Origin: Metabacillus endolithicus
GTDB lineage: Bacteria > Bacillota > Bacilli > Bacillales > Bacillaceae
NCBI RefSeq assembly: GCF_023078335.1
Contig: NZ_CP095550.1
Location: 2,338,001 to 2,402,000 of the forward strand
Length of the DNA: 64,000 bases
Reading direction: 5' to 3'
The notes under the pieces were generated by a model, which was given only the letters and a program-made list of their open reading frames with translations, was not told the origin of the DNA and did not search any database. The first letter of the stretch is position 1; each line of letters starts with the position of its first letter. The position numbers and the translations under genes are program-made. This document shows positions 47,013 through 58,793 of this stretch, piece after piece.

Positions 47013-47026
47013 AAAAACCGGTTTCC
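47013..47026. promoter_or_regulatory. LacI-family operator at the importer promoter, site 3
   Basis: AAAAACCGGTTTCC, with the AAACCGGTTT core intact. Confidence 0.6.
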
Positions 47027-47060
47027 ATATCTATTTCCTTCTATAGTAAAGCTAATTAAA

Positions 47061-47082
47061 AAGCCATCCTTATAGGATGGCT
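47061..47082 (-). terminator. pyrG terminator
   Basis: AAGCCATCC pairs with GGATGGCTT around a short TTATA loop; on the minus strand TTTTTAATT follows. Confidence 0.75.
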
Positions 47083-47096
47083 TAACTAATGTTTTA

Positions 47097-48719
<1,623 letters not shown>

Positions 48720-48876
48720 CTAATCTTTTTTTATTTTGTACAAGAAATGAAAAAATCATTTGAAAAACTATGAATAAGAGTGAAAAATTTTGTGAAATTC
48801 AGGGGTAAGCCTGTCCTACTTAACAATTCTAAATCATTTTAGAAATGAACTTTAAACTTTTATATAAAATAAGAAA

Positions 48877-48906
48877 GCTCCCTTCCAAACAAACTTGAAA
48901 GGGAGC
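48877..48906 (-). terminator. pyrG leader attenuator
   Basis: On the minus strand GCTCCCTTTC pairs with GGAAGGGAGC and is followed by TTTCTTATTTT. The 5' arm contains CTCCCTTTC, the C-rich tract that poly-G transcript ends can pair with in the B. subtilis mechanism. Confidence 0.8.
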
Positions 48907-48944
48907 AGTAATTGTTTAATTAAACGAACAATCTCTTTTTAAAA

Positions 48945-48984
48945 GCCCAAAATAGATTCTACCTAGTTAGAAAAAGAAAGTCAA
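48945..48984 (-). promoter_or_regulatory. pyrG promoter with GGGC start
   Basis: On the minus strand TTGACT (48979-48984), a 17-bp spacer, TAGAAT (48956-48961), 7 nt, then GGGC starting at 48948. This is the arrangement needed for reiterative G addition at low CTP. Confidence 0.8.
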
Positions 48985-48996
48985 GACGATTTGATT

Positions 48997-49560
48997 TTAT
49001 TTTTCTTCGTCTGAATCATCATCAAAATCGTCGTCTTCTTCGTCATCATCATCAAGGTCGTCATCATAGTCATCGTCGATTAAATCATCATCATCTTCAT
49101 CTTCATCTAGATCGTCTGCATCATCTATATCATCAAAATCATCTTCTTCTTCGTCGTCATCTGAATCATCGTATTCATCGATATCGTCATATTCGAGGTC
49201 TTCCTCATCAAGCTCATCGTATACATCATCCAGATCTTCATCGTCTGCTTTTTTCGATTTTTTCTTTTTAGGTTTTGCAACAGGAACGATTTCTTCTTCA
49301 ATTTGCTCGTATGGATACCATGTGCGTAATCCCCACATGTTTTCACCAACACAAATAAAACGGCCATCGATGTTGATGTCTGTATAAAATTGAGCAATTT
49401 TATCTTCTACTTGTTGCTGTGATAATCCTAGAAGATCAGCAATTTCTTTTACTAAATCACTAAATACGTAAGGTTTTCTTGCTTCTAAGAAAAGTTCATA
49501 GGCAACCTCAACCATTGCCATTTCTTTTATTTGTTCTTCTGTTAATTGTTTTAGACTCAA
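48997..49560 (-). CDS. rpoE: RNA polymerase delta subunit
   Basis: A 187-residue delta subunit. The N-terminal HARE-HTH domain (about 1-90, MSLKQLTEEQIKEMAMVEVA, MWGLRTWYPYEQ) is followed by a Lys patch (KPKKKKSKK) and a very acidic disordered tail (about 105-187) that displaces nucleic acid from RNA polymerase. The tail DNA is GAT/GAA-rich and repetitive. It lies immediately upstream of pyrG, whose promoter begins 12 bp after the stop. Confidence 0.95.
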   Translation of the reverse strand: MSLKQLTEEQIKEMAMVEVAYELFLEARKPYVFSDLVKEIADLLGLSQQQVEDKIAQFYTDINIDGRFICVGENMWGLRTWYPYEQIEEEIVPVAKPKKKKSKKADDEDLDDVYDELDEEDLEYDDIDEYDDSDDDEEEDDFDDIDDADDLDEDEDDDDLIDDDYDDDLDDDDEEDDDFDDDSDEEK

Positions 49561-49860
49561 GTTCCGGCACTTCCTTTCTACATCATCGATCTATTGTAAA
49601 TCCAGGGCTGCTTTCTAGTGTGGTTCTGTTATCTTAGACAGAATTCAGCTAGAATAAGCCAATTAAGTAGAATAAACTTTAAAATATGTACATAGTAAAC
49701 CTATCAAATCATACCATTCATTATAAACAATTTCTAGCAGTTTATGCCACCTTTATCATGTAAAAATTGATTTAAGAGTGTTTTTACATTATTTTTGCAA
49801 ACTTGTTGCGGTAGATCAGGTGTTGGGTGGGTTGATTTGCGCTGCAGGTTGAGCATTAAC

Positions 49861-50064
49861 TGTATGAAGACCATCTCACTGCTCTTCAACCACTAAAATA
49901 GTCTTCATCACACGAATGAAGACCATCTCAGCACGCTTCACCCATTAAAACGGTCTTCATCTCTCCTATGAAGACCACCTCAACACGCTTCACCCACTTA
50001 AACAGTCTTCATCTCTCTTATGAAAACCATCTCTCAACTCTTCACCCACTAAAACGGTCTTCAT
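49861..50064. repeat. 52-bp tandem hairpin array B (about four units)
   Basis: GTCTTCAT begins units at 49901, 49953, 50005 and 50057, an exact 52-bp period; a partial unit (ATGAAGACCATCTC) precedes. It shares the hairpin GTCTTCAT-7 nt-ATGAAGACCATCTC with array A, while its linker (ACGCTTCACCCACTAAAAC-like) is different. Confidence 0.85.
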
Positions 50065-50115
50065 AGCCTCGTTAATGACAGCCAGAAGTGTCACACCTAT
50101 CCACTAACAAAAACA

Positions 50116-50136
50116 GAAACCGGCATAACCGGTTTC
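50116..50136 (-). terminator. icmF terminator
   Basis: GAAACCGG pairs with CCGGTTTC around a 5-nt loop; on the minus strand TGTTTTTGTT follows. Confidence 0.75.
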
Positions 50137-50142
50137 CCCACA

Positions 50143-53100
50143 CTACATATTCCTTCTATATTGTCCCCCAACTTCATATAATGCCTGCGTAATTTGGCCA
50201 AGGCTGGCTACTTTTACAGTTTCCATTAGTTCGGCAAAGATGTTGCCGTTGTGGATGGCTTTGTTTTTTAGGTTCAACAGTGCTTCTTCAACTTTGTGCT
50301 CGTGTGTTTGTTGGAAGGTTTTTAAGTTTTGGATTTGCGTTTCTTTTTCTTCTTTTGATGCACGGGCGAGTTCCATGTTGTCCATCATGTCTTGTGATGG
50401 TGGATTTGGATTTAGGTATGTGTTTACACCGATGATCGGCAGTTCACCTGTGTGTTTTTTCATTTCGTAATGCATCGATTCATCCTGGATTTTGCCGCGT
50501 TGATATTGTGTTTCCATTGCGCCTAGTACACCGCCGCGTTCATTAATGCGGTCGAACTCCTGAAGTACTGCTTCTTCTACTAAGTCTGTTAACTCTTCAA
50601 TAATAAATGAGCCTTGCAAAGGATTTTCATTTTTAGTTAAGCCATGTTCTTTTGTGATGATCATTTGAATGGCCATTGCGCGGCGAACAGATTCTTCTGT
50701 TGGCGTTGTGATCGCCTCATCATAGGCATTTGTGTGTAATGAATTACAATTATCATGCAGGGCCATTAGCGCTTGAAGGGTTGTGCGAATGTCGTTAAAA
50801 TCAATTTCCTGGGCATGCAGTGAGCGCCCTGATGTTTGAACATGGTATTTTAGTTTTTGGCTTCGTTCGTTGGCGCCGTATTTGTCGCGCATAACGGTTG
50901 CCCATATTCTCCGGGCAACGCGACCGATAACGGTATATTCCGGATCGAGTCCATTGCTAAAGAAAAACGATAAGTTAGGTGCAAATGAATCAATATCCAT
51001 TCCTCTGCTCAGGTAATATTCCACATACGTAAACCCATTTGAGAGCGTAAAGGCTAATTGTGAAATTGGATTTGCTCCTGCTTCTGCGATATGATAGCCA
51101 GAAATGGAAACAGAGTAATAATTTCGTACCTTTTGATCAATAAAGTATTGCTGAATATCCCCCATTAAACGAAGAGCAAACTCTGTTGAAAAAATACATG
51201 TGTTTTGTCCTTGATCTTCTTTTAAAATATCAGCTTGCACGGTTCCTCTTACTGTTTGAAGAGTGTAGGCTTTTACTTCATCATATTCTTCCATTGTTAA
51301 CGAGCGTCCAAGCTCAGCTTCTTTTTTGCTCACCTGTTGCTCAATTGCAGTATTCATGAACATCGCTAAAATGATTGGAGCTGGACCGTTGATCGTCATT
51401 GAAACAGAGGTCGAAGGCGCGCATAAATCAAAGCCATCATAAAGCTTTTTCATATCATCTAATGTACAAATGCTTACTCCACTTTCGCCGATTTTTCCGT
51501 AAATGTCAGGGCGGTAAGCTGGATCTTCTCCGTATAGCGTTACTGAATCAAATGCTGTGCTTAAGCGTTTTGCGTCATCATCTTTTGATAAATAATGAAA
51601 ACGGCGGTTCGTACGGGCTGGAGTTCCTTCACCAGCAAACTGCCTTTTCGGATCTTCTCCTTCCCGTTTAAACGGGAACACACCAGCTGTATATGGAAAA
51701 GAGCCTGGTACATTTTCTTTATAAAGCCAATTGAGAACATCACCGTCATTTTTATATTTTGGCAATGATACTTTCGCTATAGATAATCCTGACAGGGAAG
51801 TGGTTCTAAGCTTTGTGACAATTTCCTTATTGCGAATAACCGTTGTAAATTGCTCTTGAGCATATTTTTCCTTCGTTTCTTCCCAGCTATTTAGCAATGC
51901 TTTTGATTGAGGTGTTAGCTTTTCCTCAAGAGAATTCAGAACGTTTTTTAACGATAAAATCACTTCTTCGTTTGTTTCCTGTTCAATAAGAGTTTCAAGC
52001 GCACCTTTTAGTTGAAATCTTTTTGTCGCAAGCTCTGCTTGTTCCTCTGAGTGACGATGATAGTTTCGAACAGTCTCACTGATTTCTCTTAAGTAATAAC
52101 GGCGTTCAGGTGGGATAATCACGTTTTGCTTTTCTACATCTTTTACAACCGGAAGAGAGGTTTGCCAGTCTAGATTCGTTTTTTCATTGATTAACTCTAG
52201 TAGTTTTGCGAATAGAGTGTTTGTGCCTAAATCGTTAAACTGACTGGCAATTGTGCCGTAAACAGGCATCTCATCTAGCGGCTGATCGAAAAGCATCCGA
52301 CTGCGCTGCACCTGCTTTTGCACTTGGCGCTTCGCATCTTCAGAGCCTTTACGCTCAAATTTATTGATAACGACCACATCAGCATAATCGAGCATATCAA
52401 TTTTTTCTAATTGAGACGGTGCCCCAAATTCACTTGTCATCACGTACATCGATAAATCACATATCTCGGCGATTTCTGCATCACCTTGACCAATACCGCT
52501 TGTTTCGACGATTACCAGATCAAAGCCTGCTGCTTTTACAATAGAGATCGCATCTTGAATGGCCAATGATAGCTCAGACTTTGATTGTCGCGTTGCCAAG
52601 CTTCTCATAAACACTCGTGGAGAAAAAATGGCATTCATTCGAATTCGATCTCCAAGCAGTGCTCCACCCGTTTTTTGCTTTGTTGGATCAACTGACAATA
52701 TGGCGATCTTAACCGATGCTAACTCATTTAAAAAACGTCGAATCAATTCATCGGTTAGTGAACTCTTCCCAGCGCCGCCTGTACCTGTAATCCCGATCAC
52801 AGGTGTTTTCGCATTTAACGTTTTTGCTTCACGAATTAGGTTGTCTGCTGCTTCTGTGATTTCTTGTTTAAACACTTTCGCTTCTGCACATGAGATAAGT
52901 TTAGCAACCGCTTTTGTTTCTCCTTCTTTCACATCGTCCAAAGAGATTTCTCCCTTTTCAACGGTTGAAAAATCGCACTCTCTTAGCATATGGTTGATCA
53001 TGCCCTGAAGACCAAGCTCGCGCCCGTCATCAGGAGAGAAAATTTTCGCAATTCCATAATCATGGAGCTCTTTTATTTCTCGAGGAATAATGACCCCTCC

Positions 53101-53403
53101 GCCGCCGCCATAAAGACGAATATGATCTGCTCCTTTTTCGTGGAGAAGATCGTACATGTATTTAAAAAATTCCACGTGTCCACCTTGATAAGATGAAATT
53201 GCGATTCCCTGAACATCCTCCTGGATTGCCGCAGCCACAATTTCTTCGACCGAACGATTATGTCCAAGATGAATAACTTCCGCTCCACTTGCTTGTAGAA
53301 TTCGTCGCATAATATTAATGGAAGCATCGTGTCCATCAAACAAGCTTGATGCTGTGACAAAGCGGACAGCATGCTTTGGTTTGTAAACCTCTGTTATTGT
53401 CAT
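50143..53403 (-). CDS. icmF: Fused isobutyryl-CoA mutase (IcmF)
   Basis: A 1086-residue adenosylcobalamin enzyme interconverting isobutyryl-CoA and n-butyryl-CoA. Domains in order: B12-binding ([15 protein letters not shown] with the cobalt His, about 15-145), a MeaB-like GTPase chaperone ([17 protein letters not shown] near 205, [14 protein letters not shown]), a linker, and the TIM-barrel mutase domain (about 560-1086, [13 protein letters not shown]). The fusion order B12-GTPase-mutase is diagnostic of IcmF rather than methylmalonyl-CoA mutase. It lies 32 bp after a TetR gene, downstream of acyl-CoA dehydrogenases, so it probably feeds branched C4 units into beta-oxidation. Confidence 0.93.
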   Translation of the reverse strand: MTITEVYKPKHAVRFVTASSLFDGHDASINIMRRILQASGAEVIHLGHNRSVEEIVAAAIQEDVQGIAISSYQGGHVEFFKYMYDLLHEKGADHIRLYGGGGGVIIPREIKELHDYGIAKIFSPDDGRELGLQGMINHMLRECDFSTVEKGEISLDDVKEGETKAVAKLISCAEAKVFKQEITEAADNLIREAKTLNAKTPVIGITGTGGAGKSSLTDELIRRFLNELASVKIAILSVDPTKQKTGGALLGDRIRMNAIFSPRVFMRSLATRQSKSELSLAIQDAISIVKAAGFDLVIVETSGIGQGDAEIAEICDLSMYVMTSEFGAPSQLEKIDMLDYADVVVINKFERKGSEDAKRQVQKQVQRSRMLFDQPLDEMPVYGTIASQFNDLGTNTLFAKLLELINEKTNLDWQTSLPVVKDVEKQNVIIPPERRYYLREISETVRNYHRHSEEQAELATKRFQLKGALETLIEQETNEEVILSLKNVLNSLEEKLTPQSKALLNSWEETKEKYAQEQFTTVIRNKEIVTKLRTTSLSGLSIAKVSLPKYKNDGDVLNWLYKENVPGSFPYTAGVFPFKREGEDPKRQFAGEGTPARTNRRFHYLSKDDDAKRLSTAFDSVTLYGEDPAYRPDIYGKIGESGVSICTLDDMKKLYDGFDLCAPSTSVSMTINGPAPIILAMFMNTAIEQQVSKKEAELGRSLTMEEYDEVKAYTLQTVRGTVQADILKEDQGQNTCIFSTEFALRLMGDIQQYFIDQKVRNYYSVSISGYHIAEAGANPISQLAFTLSNGFTYVEYYLSRGMDIDSFAPNLSFFFSNGLDPEYTVIGRVARRIWATVMRDKYGANERSQKLKYHVQTSGRSLHAQEIDFNDIRTTLQALMALHDNCNSLHTNAYDEAITTPTEESVRRAMAIQMIITKEHGLTKNENPLQGSFIIEELTDLVEEAVLQEFDRINERGGVLGAMETQYQRGKIQDESMHYEMKKHTGELPIIGVNTYLNPNPPSQDMMDNMELARASKEEKETQIQNLKTFQQTHEHKVEEALLNLKNKAIHNGNIFAELMETVKVASLGQITQALYEVGGQYRRNM

Positions 53404-53435
53404 TTATAAAAACACCCCTTTGATTGCCACAAGAG

Positions 53436-54056
53436 TTACTTCCCAACCCCTTGTAAAATAACCTTTGTTTGCAGCTCAATGTAATCTTCAAGTGTATACA
53501 TTTTGTGAAGGGCCCAGCGTCTAAAGCCCCACATTTGGCCTTTCACAAAAATATTGTGAGCAATTAAATCACATTCTGGATCTGATAACATGAGTTCCCC
53601 ATTTTGCACACAGTCTTTCACGATTTTTTTAAACATCCCAACCATTTCCATTTCCTTTTTCAACACATATGGCAGAGCGTCCTTAGATAATGACTTGACC
53701 TCCTGATACATCACAAGCACTTCATCCTGCATTTCATCCATCACGATAAAATAATTGTGGATCGCTCGTTTTAAGCTTTCAATTGTACCTTGCTTCGTAT
53801 CAATATCTTCCTCTAAACGGGCATGAACCTGGTCATAAATGCTGTCACAAACTAAGTAAAGAACATCCTCTTTTTGGCGGATATATTCATATAACGTACC
53901 GATACTAAAGCCGGCAGACCTGGCAATCTCCCTTGTTGTAGTGCGGTGAAATCCTTTTTCTTTAAAAAGATTGACTGCACCTTTAATCATCTGCTCCCTA
54001 CGCTTTTCAATTAACTTCTCATCCTTAACGGATGCGACAACTTCACGCTTATCCAT
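53436..54056 (-). CDS. TetR family regulator of the acyl-CoA operon
   Basis: A 206-residue TetR/AcrR regulator. The N-terminal helix-turn-helix is GAVNLFKEKGFHRTTTREIA and GFSIGTLYEYIRQKEDVLY; the C-terminal part is all-helical with no family-specific motif visible. It is embedded between acdA and icmF. The paired TGA(N)TGA...TTCAGTCA palindromes upstream of the thiolase and ywjF genes are candidate targets, with an acyl-CoA as likely ligand (inference from FadR-type TetR proteins). Confidence 0.87.
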   Translation of the reverse strand: MDKREVVASVKDEKLIEKRREQMIKGAVNLFKEKGFHRTTTREIARSAGFSIGTLYEYIRQKEDVLYLVCDSIYDQVHARLEEDIDTKQGTIESLKRAIHNYFIVMDEMQDEVLVMYQEVKSLSKDALPYVLKKEMEMVGMFKKIVKDCVQNGELMLSDPECDLIAHNIFVKGQMWGFRRWALHKMYTLEDYIELQTKVILQGVGK

Positions 54057-54090
54057 CTACCTCCCACCTATCACCGAAACTAGTATTCTT

Positions 54091-55231
54091 TTATTTCGTT
54101 AACATTCTAGAAATCACAAGTCGTTGAATTTCCTGTGTGCCTTCATAGATTTGTGTGATTTTGGCATCTCTCATAAACCGTTCAACAGGGTAATCCTTTG
54201 TATAGCCATAGCCACCAAATACTTGAACAGCCTCAGTTGTAACCTTCATCGCTGTGTCACCAGCAAAAAGCTTAGACATCGCTGATTCTTTTCCATATGG
54301 TAACCCTTCAGACTCTAGCCATGCTGCTTGATAGGTTAATAATCGTGCAGCTTCAATATTTGTTGCCATATCTGCCAGCTTAAAGCTAATTCCTTGCTGA
54401 GCTGCGATCGGCTTACCAAATTGCTCTCTTTCCTTTGCATAGGCAATGGCCGCATCCAAAGCACCCTGTGCAATTCCAACTGCTTGAGCTGCTATACCGT
54501 TTCTACCGCCATCTAATGTCATCATGGCAATTTTAAAGCCATCCCCAATCTCGCCTAGTACATTTTCTTTTGGTACTTTACACTCTTCAAACATAATCTC
54601 CGTTGTAGGTGATGAACGAATGCCCATTTTGCTTTCTTTTTTTCCTACTGAGAAGCCTTCAAAATCTTTTTCAACGATAAACGCTGTTGTTCCTTTATGC
54701 TTACTTGAAGGATCTGTTACTGCAAATACGATATAGATATCGGCAATTCCTCCATTTGTGATGAAAATTTTTGAGCCATTTAAAATATAATCGTCTCCGT
54801 CTTCACGGGCATTCGTGCGCATACCACCTGCATCAGATCCTGAACCAGGCTCAGTTAACCCGTAAAGCCCCGATTTTTTCACCTAGTGCCATCGGCTTTA
54901 AATATTTTTGCTTTTGTTCTTCATTACCGAACTTATATAGGGGCCAGCCTGCAAGTGATGTATGGGCGGATAACGTTACCCCTGTTGATGCACATACTCT
55001 TGAAAGCTCCTCAACTGCGATCACATATGATAGATAGTCACTGCCAATTCCACCATATTCCTCAGACCAAGGAATTCCCGTTAATCCAAGGTCGGCCATT
55101 TTTCTGAAAATGTCCATATCAAAACGCTCTTGCTCATCGCGCTCTGCTGCTGTTGGTTCTACTTCTTTTCTTGCAAAATCTCTTACCGTTTTACGTAGCA
55201 TTTCATGTTCTTCTGAAAGTTTAAAGTACAT
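54091..55231 (-). CDS. acdA: Acyl-CoA dehydrogenase (AcdA-like), frameshifted
   Basis: An FAD-dependent short-chain acyl-CoA dehydrogenase. [20 protein letters not shown] begins the helical N-domain, [15 protein letters not shown] is the FAD/substrate signature, and the catalytic Glu is in [12 protein letters not shown]. One extra base in CCCC (54868-54871, plus strand) turns [11 protein letters not shown] into EKIGALRVN. Removing it gives 379 residues, the length of B. subtilis AcdA. GGGGAG precedes the ATG. It lies 22 bp after a second dehydrogenase that is clearly a paralogue. Confidence 0.87.
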
Positions 55232-55253
55232 CTTTTTCTCCCCTTTTCACCGC

Positions 55254-56396
55254 TTATTTTTCTTTCACCAAATGTTTACTGATGACAATTCGCTGAATTT
55301 CACTAGTACCTTCATAAATTTCACAAACCTTCGCATCACGGAAATACCGCTCCACCGGGTAATCCTTTGTATAGCCATAGCCACCAAAGATTTGGATTGC
55401 CTCTGTGGTGACCTCCATTGCTGTTTTTGAAGCAAATAGCTTTGCCATCGCAGCCTGCTTGCCACATGGAAGTCCTTGTTCTTTTAACCATGCAGCTTGA
55501 TAAACTAATAATTTCGCAGCTTCTACATTTGTTGCCATATCCGCAAGCTTAAAGGAAATTCCTTGCTGAGCTGCGATTGGCTTGCCAAACTGCTTGCGTT
55601 CCTGGGCATACGCTGTTGCCTTCTCTAGTGCAGCCTCGGCAATTCCAAGTGCTTGAGCAGCAATGCCAATTCGGCCGCCGTCTAAGTTTGCCATCGCAAT
55701 CTTAAAGCCCTCACCCTCTTTTCCTAGAAGGTTTTCAAGCGGTACTCTAGCATTCTCAAAAATCAGCTCAGTAGTTCGTGACCCATTTAACCCCATTTTG
55801 TGTTCATCTTTTCCGATAAGAAATCCCGGTGTTCCTTTTTCAATGATGAACGCCGATATGCCATTGCTTCCTTTGTCCTCGCTCGTTCGGGCAAAAACAA
55901 TATATATGTCAGCTTCACCACCATTTGTAATAAATACTTTTGATCCATTTAATAGATAGTGATCATCCTTTTTCATTGCTTTTGTTTTCATACTTGCCGC
56001 GTCAGATCCAGAGCTTGGTTCTGTTAAGCAAAAAGCTCCTAGATGCTCCCCTGTTGCAAGCTTTTTTACATAGTTGTTTTTTTGCTCTTCATTGCCAAAC
56101 ATGAGAATTGGATAGGTTGCAACAGATGTGTGAACAGATAAAATAACAGCTACTGTCGCACTTACTTTGGCTATTTCATGTATGGCCATAATATAAGAGG
56201 TATAGTCCATGTTCGCCCCGTTATATTCGGTCGGAATTGGAATCCCCATTAAACCAAGTCCCGCCATTTTTTGAAGAATAGAGGATGGAAATACCCCTTT
56301 TTCCATCTCTTCCACAAATGGTTCAATTTCTGCTTTTGCAAATTCACGTACCATTTTTTGCATCATTATTTGCTCTTCTGTAAAATGTAGATTCAT
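55254..56396 (-). CDS. Acyl-CoA dehydrogenase, paralogue of the next gene
   Basis: A 380-residue intact acyl-CoA dehydrogenase with [15 protein letters not shown], the [18 protein letters not shown] helix and catalytic Glu in [12 protein letters not shown]. It is close in sequence to the downstream AcdA-like enzyme, so the two probably arose by tandem duplication and may differ in chain or branch preference. AAAGGGGTG lies before the ATG. It follows the 3-hydroxyacyl-CoA dehydrogenase gene by 67 bp. Confidence 0.92.
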   Translation of the reverse strand: MNLHFTEEQIMMQKMVREFAKAEIEPFVEEMEKGVFPSSILQKMAGLGLMGIPIPTEYNGANMDYTSYIMAIHEIAKVSATVAVILSVHTSVATYPILMFGNEEQKNNYVKKLATGEHLGAFCLTEPSSGSDAASMKTKAMKKDDHYLLNGSKVFITNGGEADIYIVFARTSEDKGSNGISAFIIEKGTPGFLIGKDEHKMGLNGSRTTELIFENARVPLENLLGKEGEGFKIAMANLDGGRIGIAAQALGIAEAALEKATAYAQERKQFGKPIAAQQGISFKLADMATNVEAAKLLVYQAAWLKEQGLPCGKQAAMAKLFASKTAMEVTTEAIQIFGGYGYTKDYPVERYFRDAKVCEIYEGTSEIQRIVISKHLVKEK

Positions 56397-56463
56397 TTGA
56401 TGCCCACCCCTTTGGTCATTGCAAAAATATGAATATATGAAAACCCCTTTGTTCTACCGTGAA

Positions 56464-57315
56464 CTAGGAATACTGATAAAACCCTCTACCAGATTTTTTC
56501 CCAAGCCACCCTGCTTTTACATATTTCCGTAGCAATGGACATGGGCGGTATTTATCATCCCCAAAGCCTTCGTGGAGTGTTTCCATAATGTATAAGCATG
56601 TGTCTAATCCGATGAAGTCTGCTAAAGTTAATGGACCCATTGGATGGTTCATCCCAAGCTTCATCACTTCATCCACTGCTTCTGGCTCTGCCACTCCTTC
56701 ATACACCGTGAAAATCGCTTCATTGATCATTGGCATTAAAATGCGGTTGGAAACAAAGCCTGGGAAATCTTTTACCTCAACAGGTGTTTTATTTAATTTT
56801 TTCGTAAGATCTTCAATTTGCTGATAAACTTCATCAGATGTTGCAAGACCGCGGATAATTTCAACCAGTTTCATCACAGGAACAGGATTCATAAAATGCA
56901 TGCCAATCACGCGGTCTGGTCTATTCGTAGCTGCAGCAATTTCTGTGATTGGTAAGGAAGAAGTGTTTGTTGCCAAAATAACCTGTTCTGGCGCAAGAGT
57001 ATCGAGTTGCTTAAATAGCGATGTTTTCACTTCCATTTTTTCAATAACAGCCTCGATAATGAAATCAACTTCTTTAGCATCTTCAATGGAAGCAGAAGGT
57101 GTTAGTCTTTGAAGAGTTTTAACCTTATCCTGCTCAGAAAGCTTTCCCTTTTCCACTTGCCTTTGCAATTGCTTTTGAATAAAACTTAAACCTTTTTCAG
57201 CTATATCCTGTTTCATATCATGAAGTATCACTTGAAAGCCTGCCATGGCACATACTTGGGCAATGCCTGAGCCCATTTGTCCAGCACCGATCACCATGAT
57301 TTTTTGAATGTTCAT
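56464..57315 (-). CDS. mmgB: 3-hydroxybutyryl-CoA dehydrogenase
   Basis: A 283-residue NAD-dependent dehydrogenase. The Rossmann motif VIGAGQMGSGIAQV is near residue 8, the catalytic His in RVIGMHFMNPVPVMKLVE, and C-terminal helices carry DFIGLDTCLYIMETL. It converts 3-hydroxybutyryl-CoA to acetoacetyl-CoA in C4 beta-oxidation. GAGGAGG precedes the ATG. It is separated from the thiolase gene by a 156-bp spacer with a strong hairpin. No enoyl-CoA hydratase gene is present in the window. Confidence 0.93.
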   Translation of the reverse strand: MNIQKIMVIGAGQMGSGIAQVCAMAGFQVILHDMKQDIAEKGLSFIQKQLQRQVEKGKLSEQDKVKTLQRLTPSASIEDAKEVDFIIEAVIEKMEVKTSLFKQLDTLAPEQVILATNTSSLPITEIAAATNRPDRVIGMHFMNPVPVMKLVEIIRGLATSDEVYQQIEDLTKKLNKTPVEVKDFPGFVSNRILMPMINEAIFTVYEGVAEPEAVDEVMKLGMNHPMGPLTLADFIGLDTCLYIMETLHEGFGDDKYRPCPLLRKYVKAGWLGKKSGRGFYQYS

Positions 57316-57436
57316 ATGGGGCCTCCTCTTTGGATTTGAATTGTTTTCTATACGTTCAATCTAACGGAAATATAGTTTTAAATTTCTAATTCTGTGTTGT
57401 GCGCTGAGGTGAGAGGTCAGAGGTCAGAGCCTGAGG

Positions 57437-57457
57437 CAATCGGGGAGCACCCGATTG
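57437..57457. other. Hairpin between thiolase and hbd genes
   Basis: CAATCGGG pairs with CCCGATTG around a 5-nt loop, without a clear T tract. It may be an mRNA processing or stability element, or a partial terminator in the operon. Confidence 0.45.
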
Positions 57458-57471
57458 CTCTCTATATTGGG

Positions 57472-58650
57472 TTAAACTTCAATCATGATGGCGTCGCCTT
57501 GGCCGCCGCCGCTGCAGATTGCTGCAATGCCGATACCGCCGCCTCTACGTTTTAGTTCATGAATTAAGGTGATGAGAATTCTTGCTCCACTTGCACCGAT
57601 TGGGTGTCCGATTGCAACAGCTCCACCGTTTACGTTTACCTTTTCTGGATCAAGACCGGCAATTTGGTTAGCAGCTAATGCAACTGTTGCAAATGCTTCA
57701 TTAATTTCAAAAAGATCAATATCCTCAACGGTTTTGCCTGTTTTGCTTAATAACTCATTAATGACAAGTCCCGGTGTTTTAGGGAAGTCTTCTGCTTCAA
57801 CAGCAATGGCTGTATGAGCTAAAATAATTGCGAGAGGCTCTCTGCCTTCAGTTTTCGCTCTTTCATCACTCATTAATACAAGGGCGGCTGCTCCGTCATT
57901 AATTCCTGGGGCATTACCTGCTGTGATCGTTCCATCATGATCAAAAACAGGATTTAGGTTTGCTAATCTTTCTAATGAAGTGTCTTTACGTGGTGCTTCA
58001 TCTTTGTCGACCACAATCGGGTCTCCTTTACGCTGTGGTACTTCAACTGCAACAATTTCTTCGCCTAGTATGCCAGCTTCTTGGGCAGCAACTGTGCGCT
58101 GATGGCTTCTTAATGCCCACTCATCCTGCTGCTGACGTGTGATTTCAAGCTCTTTTGATGTGCTGTTACCGTATGTGCCCATGTGAACACCAGTAAAGCT
58201 GCATGTTAAACCATCATGAATCATTAAATCCTTTACAGCAGAATCGCCCATACGCAGTCCCCATCTTGCTTTTGGCATCATATATGGCGCATTGCTCATT
58301 GATTCCATGCCTCCGGCTACAATCACTTCTTCGTCACCGGCACGAATGATTTGATCGGCCATAGTGACGCTTCTTAATCCTGATGCACATACCTTATTTA
58401 CTGTTTCTGTTTTTACATTCCATGGCAGACTTGCCGCACGTGCCGCTTGACGTGATGGAATTTGCCCTTGTCCCCCTTGCAGAACATTTCCGATAATCAC
58501 CTCTTGGACGTCTTCAGACTGTACATTTGCTCTTGTTAACGCTTCCTTTATGGCGATTCCGCCAAGCTCTGCTGCTGTTAATGTTGAAAGAGCTCCACCA
58601 AACTTCCCCACAGGTGTTCTGACTCCACTTAAAATAACGGTTTTTGCCAT
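57472..58650 (-). CDS. Acetyl-CoA acetyltransferase (thiolase)
   Basis: A 392-residue degradative thiolase. The acylated Cys is in [11 protein letters not shown] (near 88), the active-site His in [12 protein letters not shown] and the second Cys in [12 protein letters not shown]. It cleaves acetoacetyl-CoA to two acetyl-CoA. I start at the ATG of [16 protein letters not shown], behind GGGGAGAGG; the longer frame upstream runs through the operator region. First gene of the acyl-CoA operon. Confidence 0.94.
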   Translation of the reverse strand: MAKTVILSGVRTPVGKFGGALSTLTAAELGGIAIKEALTRANVQSEDVQEVIIGNVLQGGQGQIPSRQAARAASLPWNVKTETVNKVCASGLRSVTMADQIIRAGDEEVIVAGGMESMSNAPYMMPKARWGLRMGDSAVKDLMIHDGLTCSFTGVHMGTYGNSTSKELEITRQQQDEWALRSHQRTVAAQEAGILGEEIVAVEVPQRKGDPIVVDKDEAPRKDTSLERLANLNPVFDHDGTITAGNAPGINDGAAALVLMSDERAKTEGREPLAIILAHTAIAVEAEDFPKTPGLVINELLSKTGKTVEDIDLFEINEAFATVALAANQIAGLDPEKVNVNGGAVAIGHPIGASGARILITLIHELKRRGGGIGIAAICSGGGQGDAIMIEV

Positions 58651-58687
58651 GTTCCTCTCCCCTTTTCCATGTATGTAAATTAAAAAT

Positions 58688-58701
58688 AGTAAACGCTTAC
58701 A
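58688..58701. promoter_or_regulatory. CcpA cre site upstream of thiolase
   Basis: On the minus strand TGTAAGCGTTTACT, a full match to TGWAARCGYTWWCW, about 38 bp upstream of the thiolase start. Confidence 0.7.
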
Positions 58702-58706
58702 AATAG

Positions 58707-58724
58707 TGACTGAACGCTCGCTCA
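58707..58724. promoter_or_regulatory. FadR-like operator upstream of thiolase
   Basis: On the minus strand TGAGCGAGCGTTCAGTCA, 15 of 18 bases identical to the element upstream of ywjF at 61006-61023. Confidence 0.6.
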
Positions 58725-58740
58725 ATATTTACTCAGAGAT

Positions 58741-58763
58741 AAAGAGGGGTAATTCCCCTCTTT
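58741..58763 (-). terminator. ywjF terminator
   Basis: AAAGAGGGG pairs with CCCCTCTTT around a 5-nt loop, between ywjF and the thiolase promoter. Confidence 0.65.
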
Positions 58764-58793
58764 CCATTTTATCTTACTTTTCTTTGAAAATGA

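Larger units (their letters stand above)
49561..50142. other. Gap between icmF and rpoE
   Basis: A 582-bp region with AT-rich sequence upstream of rpoE, the 52-bp hairpin array at 49861-50064 and the icmF terminator. No supported gene. Confidence 0.6.

Noticed and set aside
54091..55231. Two separate partial acyl-CoA dehydrogenase genes
   Set aside because: The pieces are the N- and C-terminal parts of one enzyme, contiguous after a one-base correction, with no internal ribosome binding site.
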